A stretch of 20,874 nucleotides of DNA. Source: an uncultured Alphaproteobacteria bacterium. GTDB taxonomy: Bacteria > Pseudomonadota > Alphaproteobacteria > Rs-D84. Positions 14,627 through 20,874 of the stretch are shown here, piece after piece. The translations under genes and the position numbers were made by a program. The notes beneath the pieces are model-generated. The model was not told the DNA's origin, did no database searches, and was given only the letters and a program-made list of their open reading frames with translations. Each line of letters begins with the position of its first letter. The stretch's first letter is position 1. Location of the stretch: NCBI GenBank assembly GCA_937900435.1, contig CALCEG010000166.1, positions 1-20,874 on the forward strand, written 5' to 3'.

Positions 14627-15844
14627 ATGTTCCGTAAGATATTGATTTTTGCTATGTTTGCAACTGCTGCAGGCTATTGTTTTGCGTCTGATAATTTAAA
14701 GCAAATCGTTACGTCAGAGGTTTTTTATGACCAAGAAATAATCCCCGTAGAAGAAATTTTTGTAGAGCAAGAACAAATACCTGCCTGGCCATTAATCGGG
14801 TCAGAGGCAGATGTAGAAGTCGGATGTAATGGAAATCCAAAGGTAAAACAACAAGATGATAATATTCGTATTGTTTCGAAAATAGGTGATGATTTAGTTG
14901 TTGAAAATAATTTTAATATTGGTGCGCGTGGCGGCTTTGGTGGTTGGTCTGGTGGTGCAAATATGTTGCATGGAACGCAGATTCCTGTTGGCTTTGATGA
15001 CGAATGTTTGTCGGGTACAGAAATGCCATTACTTCATCGCGAGGTCTTGGAAGATGATGGTGGTAATGTTTTGGCAGTGTCGCGCAGTGGACGCAGGGTT
15101 TGCAGTGGGGGCGACGATTATAATGCGTTTGCGCTAAGAAATAATATGAATACAAATTTTGGTTCAGCGACAGATGTAAAAAAAGTTGTCTTGGATAATG
15201 GTGTTGCGATTGTTACAACAGATGGAAAAAATGTTGTTGTGTCAATGGGTGATGGTAGCGTAACAGTGTCTGGTACAGGGGCGGTGTCTGTAAATGGAAC
15301 AAGTCAGATTACGCAGCAAGACGGAAATACGGTTGCGACGTCTGCAGATGGTAGTGTTGTTGTTACTGTTGCTGATTCTGGGGCCAGAATAGTTGTGTCT
15401 TCGTATGAAAGTGAAGTGGTTTTAGAAAATGGGGTCATTGTCGCGATTAATGGTAATGGTAAAACTGTGGAAGACGAAACGACAGATTTCGCAATGGATG
15501 TAGAAACAGAAACGTCAACATCACAAGAAGAAATAGAGGTTGCGGTTGATGTATCTGCAGATGCAGAAGCCCCAATCGTTGTGAAAGACCAAGTTCGTTC
15601 TTGGGTGGTCGTAAATGGACAAACCCTGCGCGAAGTCTTGAAAACATGGGCAGACAAAGAAGGTTGGGATTTGGTTTGGACAACACCACGCGAATACCCA
15701 ATCGAGGCAAGCGCAGTGTTCAAAGGACGCTTTGTTGATGTCGCAGCGGCATTGGTGCGTAATTTTGGACGTGCGACACCTGTGCCATATGCGAAGTTTT
15801 ACAAAGGAAATAGGGTTTTGGTAATTTCTACGGTTGAAGAATAA
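14627..15844 (+). CDS. Exported TcpQ/PilL-domain protein with a beta-rich N-terminal part
   Basis: The ATG at 14627 is preferred to the GTG at 14621 because AGGAAGG is spaced correctly only for it. This gives 405 residues. A signal peptide (cleavage near residue 20, YCFA-SDN) leads to an acidic linker, a Gly-rich segment (ARGGFGGWSGG) and a long run of short beta repeats with many Gly, Ser, Thr and Val (about residues 170-280, for example GDGSVTVSGTGAVSVNG). An acidic Glu/Asp/Thr linker follows. The last 80 or so residues (RSWVVVNGQTLREVLKTWADKEGWD onward, described here in parts: SWVVVNGQTLREVL, ADKEGWDLVW, FKGRFVDVAAALV) match the TcpQ/PilL C-terminal domain, which partners the secretin in type IVb pilus systems. 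It sits 31 bases upstream of a PilN-type secretin and is surely co-transcribed with it. The beta-rich half is not recognised. Confidence 0.8.
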   Translation: MFRKILIFAMFATAAGYCFASDNLKQIVTSEVFYDQEIIPVEEIFVEQEQIPAWPLIGSEADVEVGCNGNPKVKQQDDNIRIVSKIGDDLVVENNFNIGARGGFGGWSGGANMLHGTQIPVGFDDECLSGTEMPLLHREVLEDDGGNVLAVSRSGRRVCSGGDDYNAFALRNNMNTNFGSATDVKKVVLDNGVAIVTTDGKNVVVSMGDGSVTVSGTGAVSVNGTSQITQQDGNTVATSADGSVVVTVADSGARIVVSSYESEVVLENGVIVAINGNGKTVEDETTDFAMDVETETSTSQEEIEVAVDVSADAEAPIVVKDQVRSWVVVNGQTLREVLKTWADKEGWDLVWTTPREYPIEASAVFKGRFVDVAAALVRNFGRATPVPYAKFYKGNRVLVISTVEE

Positions 15845-15875
15845 TTCTTAACATATATGCCTAGGAGATAATAAT

Positions 15876-17504
15876 ATGATAAAGACGCTAAAGATTTTTG
15901 CCGTATGTGTTTTAGGGTTGGTTGTAATTACAGGTTGCGCAAAGCGTGAGTCTGCCAAGGTTGCGGCAACAGTTGACCAGGACTTTGTAAATGCATACGA
16001 TGCGTTCGAAATGGCAAAAAATCCGCGTGCCAAGGTTGCAAGCGGTGATACCGTTTCGGTGTCCGAAGGTGTTTGGTTGGGAAACAAGTCTGTTGTCTTG
16101 GAACATCGTAATAATTTGCCAGCGGAATTTGAGACGGATACAGGAATTACTATTTTGTTGAATCAGCCAGTGTCTTTGCAGGTGTTGGCAAATGATATTT
16201 ATTCTATAACTGGTATCCCAGTAAAAATAGATGGTCAGGTTTCTGCGGATAAGCTTAGAAATCAAGTAAATGTTGCATATACTGGGAAATTGTCTGGTTT
16301 GTTGTCTCAGGTTGCAACGGATCTGGATTTATTGTGGTATTATGATAAAAGTTCAATCGTTTTTTATGAAACAGAAACGCGTACATTTACATTGTATGCC
16401 CTAGGAACTGAAGTAGCGTATCAGACGTCTGTGTCAACAGATAACTCAAACGAGGTTTCTTTGGAATCAACCTTGAAAGAATGGGACGAGGTTGAAAGTG
16501 CAATCGCCTCTATATTGGGTAAAAGTAGTAATGCTGATTTTACCGTATCACGCAGTTTGGGTACAATTACTGTAACCGCATCGCCATCGGTCTTGGCGCG
16601 CGTCGGCGATTATATTGAACGTCAGAACAAGCGGTTAAGTCAACTGGTTACGATTGATGTCAAGGTTTTGCAAGTTACATTGTCAAATGATACGGCGTTT
16701 GGTTTGAATTTAGCAGCGGCGATTAATTCTGCGTCGGGTTTGAATATTGTTGCGAATCCAAAAAATAATTTAGCATCAACCGAGGCTAGTTCAATGAATA
16801 TTGCCGTCTTGTCGAATGCTGTATCTGCGTTAACTGGCGCAACACATATGGAAAATGGTAGTTTGGTCGAAGGTGCATATACCCAAGATCAGATTATGAA
16901 TGGTTCTTTGTCTGGGGTTGCAGGCAGTGCCGCATTGATTCAAGCGTTGGCCAAACAAGGTAAAGTTTCGTTGGTTACAAATGTTGGCGTAACAACACGT
17001 TCTAATCGTGTTGCGCCAGTCAGCAATACGCGTACAACAGGTTATATAAAACGATTTGAGTCTCGTAATTTTACAACGGTTGAATCCAGTACTGTTGACC
17101 AAGACGATTTGGAAACGGGCTTTACAATGCAATTATTGCCAAATGTTTTGGAAAATGGCAAGATTTTGTTGCTGTTCCGTATGTCTGTACGCGAATTGTT
17201 GCGTATGTCGACCCAGACGATTGGCGAAGTGACCTTGCAATTACCAGAAGTAGAAGAACGTAGTTTTATGCAAGAAATTATTATGGAATCAGGTCAGATG
17301 TTAGTTTTGTCTGGATTTGAAAAACAAACGAACGAAGATACACGTTATGGTTTGGGCGATCCTGATTTTATGGCGTTGTCTGGTTCGCGCGAAACCTCAG
17401 CTACGCGTGAAGTATTGGTTGTTATCTTGACCCCACAGGTTTTGGTCAGCCCAATGGATGTGGAGAGGGGGATTCAACAGAACTGGGGCGCACCTTTAAA
17501 TTAA
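15876..17504 (+). CDS. PilN-type lipoprotein secretin (type IVb pilus or type II-like)
   Basis: This 542-residue outer-membrane secretin has a lipoprotein signal peptide (lipobox VITGC, Cys21). N-terminal domains follow at about 80-240, including a TonB-short-like stretch (NQPVSLQVLANDIYSITGIP) and a secretin N domain (FTVSRSLGTITVTASPSVL). The C-terminal secretin gate domain contains VTIDVKVLQVTLSNDTAFGL, then GFTMQLLPNVLENGKILL, and finally SGQMLVLSGFEKQ and REVLVVILTPQVL. This is the R64 PilN/BfpB order. AGGAGA lies 8 bases before the ATG. The gene follows the TcpQ-like gene and ends with a strong terminator, so the unit is bicistronic. No pilin, ATPase, platform or prepilin peptidase gene is in the window. 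Confidence 0.92.
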   Translation: MIKTLKIFAVCVLGLVVITGCAKRESAKVAATVDQDFVNAYDAFEMAKNPRAKVASGDTVSVSEGVWLGNKSVVLEHRNNLPAEFETDTGITILLNQPVSLQVLANDIYSITGIPVKIDGQVSADKLRNQVNVAYTGKLSGLLSQVATDLDLLWYYDKSSIVFYETETRTFTLYALGTEVAYQTSVSTDNSNEVSLESTLKEWDEVESAIASILGKSSNADFTVSRSLGTITVTASPSVLARVGDYIERQNKRLSQLVTIDVKVLQVTLSNDTAFGLNLAAAINSASGLNIVANPKNNLASTEASSMNIAVLSNAVSALTGATHMENGSLVEGAYTQDQIMNGSLSGVAGSAALIQALAKQGKVSLVTNVGVTTRSNRVAPVSNTRTTGYIKRFESRNFTTVESSTVDQDDLETGFTMQLLPNVLENGKILLLFRMSVRELLRMSTQTIGEVTLQLPEVEERSFMQEIIMESGQMLVLSGFEKQTNEDTRYGLGDPDFMALSGSRETSATREVLVVILTPQVLVSPMDVERGIQQNWGAPLN

Positions 17505-17541
17505 ATACATTAAAATTAAATATAATAACATATCTAAAAGC

Positions 17542-17592
17542 AAATCGGGAATCTCATGTAGCGTTATGTACACTACGATTCCCGATTTTCTT
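17542..17592 (+). terminator. Terminator of the TcpQ-secretin unit
   Basis: AAATCGGGAATC and GATTCCCGATTT form a perfect 12-bp stem, with an inner GTAG/CTAC stem in the large loop, followed by T residues. It begins 38 bases after the secretin stop. Confidence 0.93.
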
Positions 17593-17636
17593 TTATCTAT
17601 ATCATTCTATTTAATTATTTCTCACTGAAGGGGGGT

Positions 17637-17667
17637 AAAAAAAATTCCCCGATTGGGGAATTTTTTA
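17637..17667. terminator. Bidirectional terminator, mainly for rpsT
   Basis: A 10-bp stem (AAAATTCCCC with GGGGAATTTT, loop GATT) is flanked by A and T tracts. On the minus strand it ends in eight T, 13 bases past the rpsT stop. Confidence 0.9.
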
Positions 17668-17679
17668 TCTTTTTATAAT

Positions 17680-17940
17680 TTAAGCCATTTTGGAAACTTT
17701 CTTGGCCAAACGCGAAATCTTGCGTGCAGCACGTTTTTTTGGCATTACTTTGCCTGCTGCCTTCATGATTTTGCTTTCTGCACTGCGTGTTGCAACAACT
17801 GCTGCCTCTTTATCGCCAGATGTGATGGCAACAATTGCTTTCTTGGTCGCAGTTTTAACCGCGCTGCGGCGTGCAGTATTTATCGCGTTCTTTTTGGCCG
17901 AAACCAAAATTCTTTTTTTAGATGACTTATGATTTGCCAC
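17680..17940 (-). CDS. rpsT: 30S ribosomal protein S20
   Basis: S20 binds 16S rRNA early in small-subunit assembly. The 86 residues have the usual length and composition: MANHKSSKKRILVSAKK at the start, lysine- and alanine-rich helices, and KRAARKISRLAKKV at the end. The start codon is GTG (complement of CAC at 17938-17940) with AAGGA about 8 bases upstream. In E. coli rpsT begins with UUG and is translationally autoregulated, so a non-ATG start here may have similar meaning. It is monocistronic, divergent from plsY and followed by a strong terminator. Confidence 0.98.
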   Translation of the reverse strand: MANHKSSKKRILVSAKKNAINTARRSAVKTATKKAIVAITSGDKEAAVVATRSAESKIMKAAGKVMPKKRAARKISRLAKKVSKMA

Positions 17941-18013
17941 GTTATTTTCCTTTTATTTTTGTTTTGATTTTGATATTTTATAAGAAACAAATATAAAATC
18001 AAGGAAAAATAAC

Positions 18014-18601
18014 ATGAACTATTTAATTGGGGTTTTAGTATCTTATTTGTTGGGCAGTGTCCCGATGGGATTGTTGCTGACGAAATTAGCAGGCAAGGGC
18101 GATTTAAGAAAGGTTGGTAGTGGTAATATCGGCGCAACAAATGTTATGCGTGTTGGCGGATTGCGTATGGCTGGGCTGGTTTGGTTGTTGGATATGTTAA
18201 AGGCGATAATTGCGGTATGTATAGGTCGACATATCGCAGGTAATGCTTTCGCTGCGTGGTGCGGATTTGTTGCGATTGTCGGACATTGTTATCCAATTTG
18301 GTTGGGGTTTAAAGGCGGCAAGGGGATTTCTTCGTTGTTTGGCGTGTTGTTGGCGGTATCACCATTGTCTTTTGTTGTTTGTGCGGTTGAATGGCTGTTG
18401 GTTGCATTGTATTCTGGGATTTCTTCGTTGGGTGCAACTGTTGTGTTTTGTTTGATACCAATTCTGGGGTTTGTTATTAGTGTCAATATTGGTTGGGCTT
18501 TCTTGGCGATTGGTTTGTTGTGTATGTGGCGACATCGCGAAAATATTAGGCGAATAATTACAAGGAACGAATCGAAAATAGAATGGCGGTGGAAAAAATA
18601 A
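18014..18601 (+). CDS. plsY: Acyl-phosphate glycerol-3-phosphate acyltransferase PlsY
   Basis: PlsY is an inner-membrane enzyme that transfers an acyl group from acyl-phosphate to glycerol-3-phosphate, the first step of phospholipid synthesis. The 195 residues show the three family motifs: GSVPMGLLL near residue 15, KVGSGNIGATNVMR near residue 33 and GHCYPIWLGFKGGKGI near residue 90. The HRENIRRI stretch typical of the end is also present. Five or so membrane helices fit the known topology. AAGGA lies about 9 bases before the ATG. The partner PlsX is not in the window. The terminal EWRWKK tail is slightly longer than some homologs. Confidence 0.96.
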   Translation: MNYLIGVLVSYLLGSVPMGLLLTKLAGKGDLRKVGSGNIGATNVMRVGGLRMAGLVWLLDMLKAIIAVCIGRHIAGNAFAAWCGFVAIVGHCYPIWLGFKGGKGISSLFGVLLAVSPLSFVVCAVEWLLVALYSGISSLGATVVFCLIPILGFVISVNIGWAFLAIGLLCMWRHRENIRRIITRNESKIEWRWKK

Positions 18602-18651
18602 TAATCTGGGGGTGCTTGTCGGTTTTTTGACTTTATTTTTGCGACTTTTTG

Positions 18652-18660
18652 TGGTATAAT
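18652..18660 (+). promoter_or_regulatory. Extended -10 promoter of the exported unknown protein
   Basis: TGGTATAAT is an extended, perfect -10 box 26 bases before the ATG at 18687. A TTGACT at 18627-18632 is 22 bases upstream of the -10, too far for a normal -35. Confidence 0.7.
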
Positions 18661-18686
18661 CGTTCTAAGAAGATAGGAAAGAGAAT

Positions 18687-19553
18687 ATGAATAAATTAGT
18701 TTTATTATTTTCTGTATTGACTGCAGCTGTTTGTAATGATGCTTTTGCGGTTGCTTCGCCTAGAAAGTCTATGGCTGATCAGATGCGTGCTGCACCAAGG
18801 GCAGGGGTTGCTTCTAAGACACAAATTGCAACATTGACACCAGATACAGAGGTTGTTAGTAAATCAAGCGTCAAGGCAGATAATGTAGAGGCTGATTTAA
18901 ACTTAAATTCTGATGAAACCCTGTCTGTACAGAAGGATTTGCGTGAAAAAGAGAGATTAGCCTGTGTCAGCAATAATATTGGAGTTGGTAATACTTTTGT
19001 TTGGGCATCGCGGTACAGTGATACAAGTAATTATGCAACAATGATTGAAGATACAGAAGAACCAGAAAACAATACTTGTTTCGTTAAGACAGCGTTAAAG
19101 TCGATGGATTCAAGGATTAATGTTTCGAATGTGCCAGCACGCTATTTTGAAATGGGGCAGACTGTTACATGTGGGGATTGGGCTGATTATGAAAGCTTGA
19201 AGCAACAGATTTTAGATGCCAAGAAGAAGGGGCGTACGTTGGGAACAGTTGCGTCTGTGGTTGGTGCTGCTGGTGTTGGTGTTGGTGCAATGGAATTGTT
19301 CGGAAATAAGCTTATTGGGGGCAAGGTCGAAGGGCAGGCCGCGATGAGTGCTGATGAACTGTTGCGTTCACAGTTGTTGACTTTAAAGGAAAAAGATACA
19401 GCGAAGTATAATTCTTTTATGACAAGTTTGGGAATTTTGAAAGTGGACTGTGAATATTTTGAAGAGAATTATTCTGGGCAAAAAGTGCCTGTGCCTAGTG
19501 CGTGTGTTAAGTACAGAGGTGTATTCACATTGTTAGATGGTGGTACAAAGTAG
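18687..19553 (+). CDS. Exported protein with a glycine-rich helix, unknown
   Basis: The 288-residue product has a signal peptide (MNKLVLLFSVLTAAVCNDAFA, cleavage after residue 21). The mature part starts with a flexible Ala/Lys/Asp-rich stretch to about residue 85. A cysteine-containing domain follows, and then at residues about 185-206 a Gly-rich hydrophobic helix (LGTVASVVGAAGVGVGAMEL) resembling a glycine zipper. The C-terminal domain also carries cysteines. Five cysteines remain in the mature protein (ACVSN, NTCFV, VTCGD, VDCEY, SACVK), so periplasmic disulfides are likely. AGGAAAG lies about 5 bases before the ATG and a strong terminator follows. No family is recognised; a periplasmic or envelope-spanning role is inferred from sorting features only. 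Confidence 0.75.
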   Translation: MNKLVLLFSVLTAAVCNDAFAVASPRKSMADQMRAAPRAGVASKTQIATLTPDTEVVSKSSVKADNVEADLNLNSDETLSVQKDLREKERLACVSNNIGVGNTFVWASRYSDTSNYATMIEDTEEPENNTCFVKTALKSMDSRINVSNVPARYFEMGQTVTCGDWADYESLKQQILDAKKKGRTLGTVASVVGAAGVGVGAMELFGNKLIGGKVEGQAAMSADELLRSQLLTLKEKDTAKYNSFMTSLGILKVDCEYFEENYSGQKVPVPSACVKYRGVFTLLDGGTK

Positions 19554-19560
19554 ATAATAA

Positions 19561-19590
19561 CAAAAACCTGCGGATTGCAGGTTTTTGTTT
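19561..19590 (+). terminator. Terminator of the exported protein gene
   Basis: A perfect 11-bp stem (CAAAAACCTGC with GCAGGTTTTTG, 5-base loop) ends in T residues, 7 bases after the stop codon. Confidence 0.92.
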
Positions 19591-19622
19591 AGATATTCTG
19601 CTTTATTTATCTGGGGGCTTTA

Positions 19623-19628
19623 TATATT
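19623..19628 (+). promoter_or_regulatory. Possible -10 box for a leaderless dprA mRNA
   Basis: TATATT ends 8 bases before the dprA ATG, and no ribosome site lies within 15 bases (the nearest G run is about 20 bases away). The surrounding AT-rich sequence offers several similar hexamers, so the exact box is uncertain. Confidence 0.35.
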
Positions 19629-19636
19629 ATATAAGT

Positions 19637-20371
19637 ATGTCAGATTTATTTAATAAGTTATTAATTTTGCGTACGGCTGGGATTGGTCCAGTAAAATATA
19701 ATGCGCTGGTAAAACGATTCGGTGGGGTGGTGGCGGCTGCAGAATCGCTGAATGCAGATGTAAATTTTCGTGATTCGGTAAAGCGAGAGATGGAAAATGC
19801 AGAAAAGTTAGGAATATCTTATATAACAGATGATGATGTTCGATATCCCAAGGGGTTGAAAGATGTAAAAAATCATCCGCCTGTGATTTCTGTGCGTGGA
19901 AATTTAGATGCTTTGTCCCACCCAATGATTTCGATTGTGGGTACCAGACATGCAACAATTACTGGGATGAATTTTGTCGCAGATTTAGCCCAAGGATTGG
20001 CGGATTCGGGTATTACAGTTGTATCGGGAATGGCTATTGGTACAGATACTGCGGCACATCGTGGCGCATTGCGTGCACTTGGAAATACACAAACAGTTGC
20101 GGTGTTGGCAGGTGGGGTGGATTACGTTTGGCCATTGGAAAACGAATCGCTGTATTATGAAATTTTAGAACGTGGCGCGTTGGTCAGTGAAATGCCAGTT
20201 GGATTTGTGCCGGTTGCAACTAATTTTGTTCAAAGAAACAGATGGGTTGCAGCATTAGGGGAAAAACTAATTTTGGGCGAAGCCGATTTAAAGTCGGGTT
20301 CAATGACAACTGCCCGATTCGCATTGGATTATGGACGTGATTTGTGGGCAATTCCATCACATCCAGCAGGG
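19637..20371 (+). CDS. dprA: DNA-processing protein DprA, 3' end lost at a contig join
   Basis: DprA/Smf loads RecA on incoming single-stranded DNA during natural transformation. The first 240 or so residues are convincing: an N-terminal SAM/HhH-like region (LRTAGIGPVKYNALVKRFG), then the Rossmann-like core with SIVGTRHAT, VVSGMAIGTDTAAHRGAL, AVLAGGVDYVWP and a late FVQRNRWVAALG and ALDYGRDLWAIPSHP. Directly after AIPSHPA the frame enters GC-rich DNA and stops at 20437 with unrelated residues. The expected GTN-x-LI segment and the C-terminal winged-helix domain are missing. The break is most likely an assembly artefact, so the gene itself is probably intact in the organism. Translation seems to start without a ribosome site. 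Confidence 0.93.
20353..20371. other. Chimeric contig junction
   Basis: Base composition switches here from about 40% GC to well above 60%. Bases 20353-20371 read plausibly both as dprA (IPSHPAG, plus strand) and as the end of a HAD phosphatase gene (DSLLDVM, minus strand). Such shared short sequence is what joins unrelated reads in a k-mer assembly. Confidence 0.85.
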
Positions 20372-20874
20372 AATCGGCCTTGGCAAAGCACCGGGAGAGG
20401 GTCAGCTCGTCGGGCTGATCCTGGTCGGGGACGATGACGGTCTTGCAGCCGGCGCGCCAGGCGGCCTCGGCACCCGTGGGGGAATCCTCGATGGCCAGGC
20501 AGTTTTCCGGCTTCAGCCCCAGAGCGGCGGCACCTGCCAGGTAGATGTCCGGGGCGGGCTTGCCATGGGGCACATCCTTGCCGGAGCACAGGGCGGTGAA
20601 GCCCTCCAAAAGTCCCAGATTCCCCAGATGCTCCCGGATCAGCGGGATGGACGAGGAGCTGGTGATGGCGCAGGGGATGCCCTTCTCCTTCAGGAGCGCC
20701 AGCAGCGCCCGGATGCCGGGCTTTTCGTCCACACCATGGGCTTCGACATGGGCATTCATCAGCTCGATGCGGTGGGCGCGGATGGCGGCATAGTCCGCAT
20801 CCTTGCCAAAGAAGGTCTCGATCTTGCTCCTTGCCAGGCCGGGGTTCAGGCTTCGCATCTGCCATGCCTGCTCC
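20357..20874 (-). CDS. HAD-superfamily phosphatase (beta-phosphoglucomutase-like), both ends missing, foreign DNA
   Basis: The frame is open to the right window edge (upstream residues EQAW precede the first internal Met), so the real start lies outside. About 165-170 residues of a subfamily IA HAD hydrolase are seen: the end of the cap domain (FFGKDADYAAIRAHRIELMNAH), motif II (AITSSSSI), motif III Lys (HGKPAPDIYLAG) and motif IV (AIEDSPTGAEAAWRAG). The nucleophile DxD motif should lie beyond the edge. The protein is nearly complete at the C-terminus (FAKADSLLDVM). The open frame continues to 20220 only by running antisense through dprA. High GC and codon use resemble gut Clostridia such as Faecalibacterium relatives, which is a guess. 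The substrate is probably a sugar phosphate. Confidence 0.85.

Noticed and set aside
15304..15723. A 139-residue minus-strand frame opposite the TcpQ-like gene
   Set aside because: It is a Ser/Thr-rich mirror of the Val/Gly/Asp repeats on the coding strand, with no start signals.
20220..20356. Extension of the HAD frame into the low-GC region as a real C-terminal tail
   Set aside because: It is antisense to conserved dprA, and the residues have no HAD character; it is a by-product of the join.
1..20874. CRISPR arrays, insertion sequences, attachment sites or defence genes
   Set aside because: No regularly spaced repeats, transposase, integrase, nuclease-toxin or terminal inverted repeats were found on either strand.

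Overview
The main body of the window (about 500 to 20,360) is a compact stretch of a low-GC (about 40% by eye) Gram-negative bacterial chromosome. It carries outer-membrane barrels, lipoproteins, a secretin, SufBC, GatCAB, MiaB, RuvX, PlsY, S20 and DprA. Gene content and short intergenic gaps suggest a host-associated alphaproteobacterium with a reduced genome, perhaps of the gut RF32/Enterousia kind. That placement is inference from gene content and style; no rRNA gene is present to test it.

Layout: 1-480 (-) is the 5' part of a CvpA-like membrane protein cut by the window edge. 538-3977 holds cell-envelope and stress genes: a small OMP barrel (+), a Dps/ferritin-like protein (-), a lipoprotein with a degenerate Cu/Zn-SOD-like domain (+), and an autotransporter-like protein (+). 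9388-3974 (-) is a translation block in the order gatC, unknown 90-aa ORF, gatA, gatB, two overlooked small ORFs (56 and 54 aa), miaB. A tRNA-Phe(GAA) gene sits on the opposite strand between gatA and gatB. ruvX (+) diverges from gatC. 14459-9914 (-) is an operon: membrane-anchored unknown protein, sufB, sufC, polytopic membrane protein, AI-2E family transporter. Divergent from it, 14627-17504 (+) encodes a TcpQ/PilL-like protein and a PilN-type lipoprotein secretin with no other pilus genes nearby. Next come rpsT (-, GTG start), plsY (+), an exported unknown protein (+) and dprA (+).

The right end is not the same genome. At about 20,353-20,371 dprA breaks off mid-domain and the sequence switches to clearly GC-rich DNA encoding a HAD-family phosphatase on the minus strand. 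The join lies in a short stretch that reads sensibly in both genes, which points to a chimeric metagenome contig rather than gene transfer. The left-end CvpA-like gene may be a second foreign end, but that evidence is weak.

Seven rho-independent terminators and several promoters (often extended -10, TGnTATAAT) delimit the transcription units. Two genes (the autotransporter and dprA) lack Shine-Dalgarno sequences and have a -10-like box placed so that a leaderless mRNA is possible. No CRISPR array, insertion sequence, phage module or defence system was seen.
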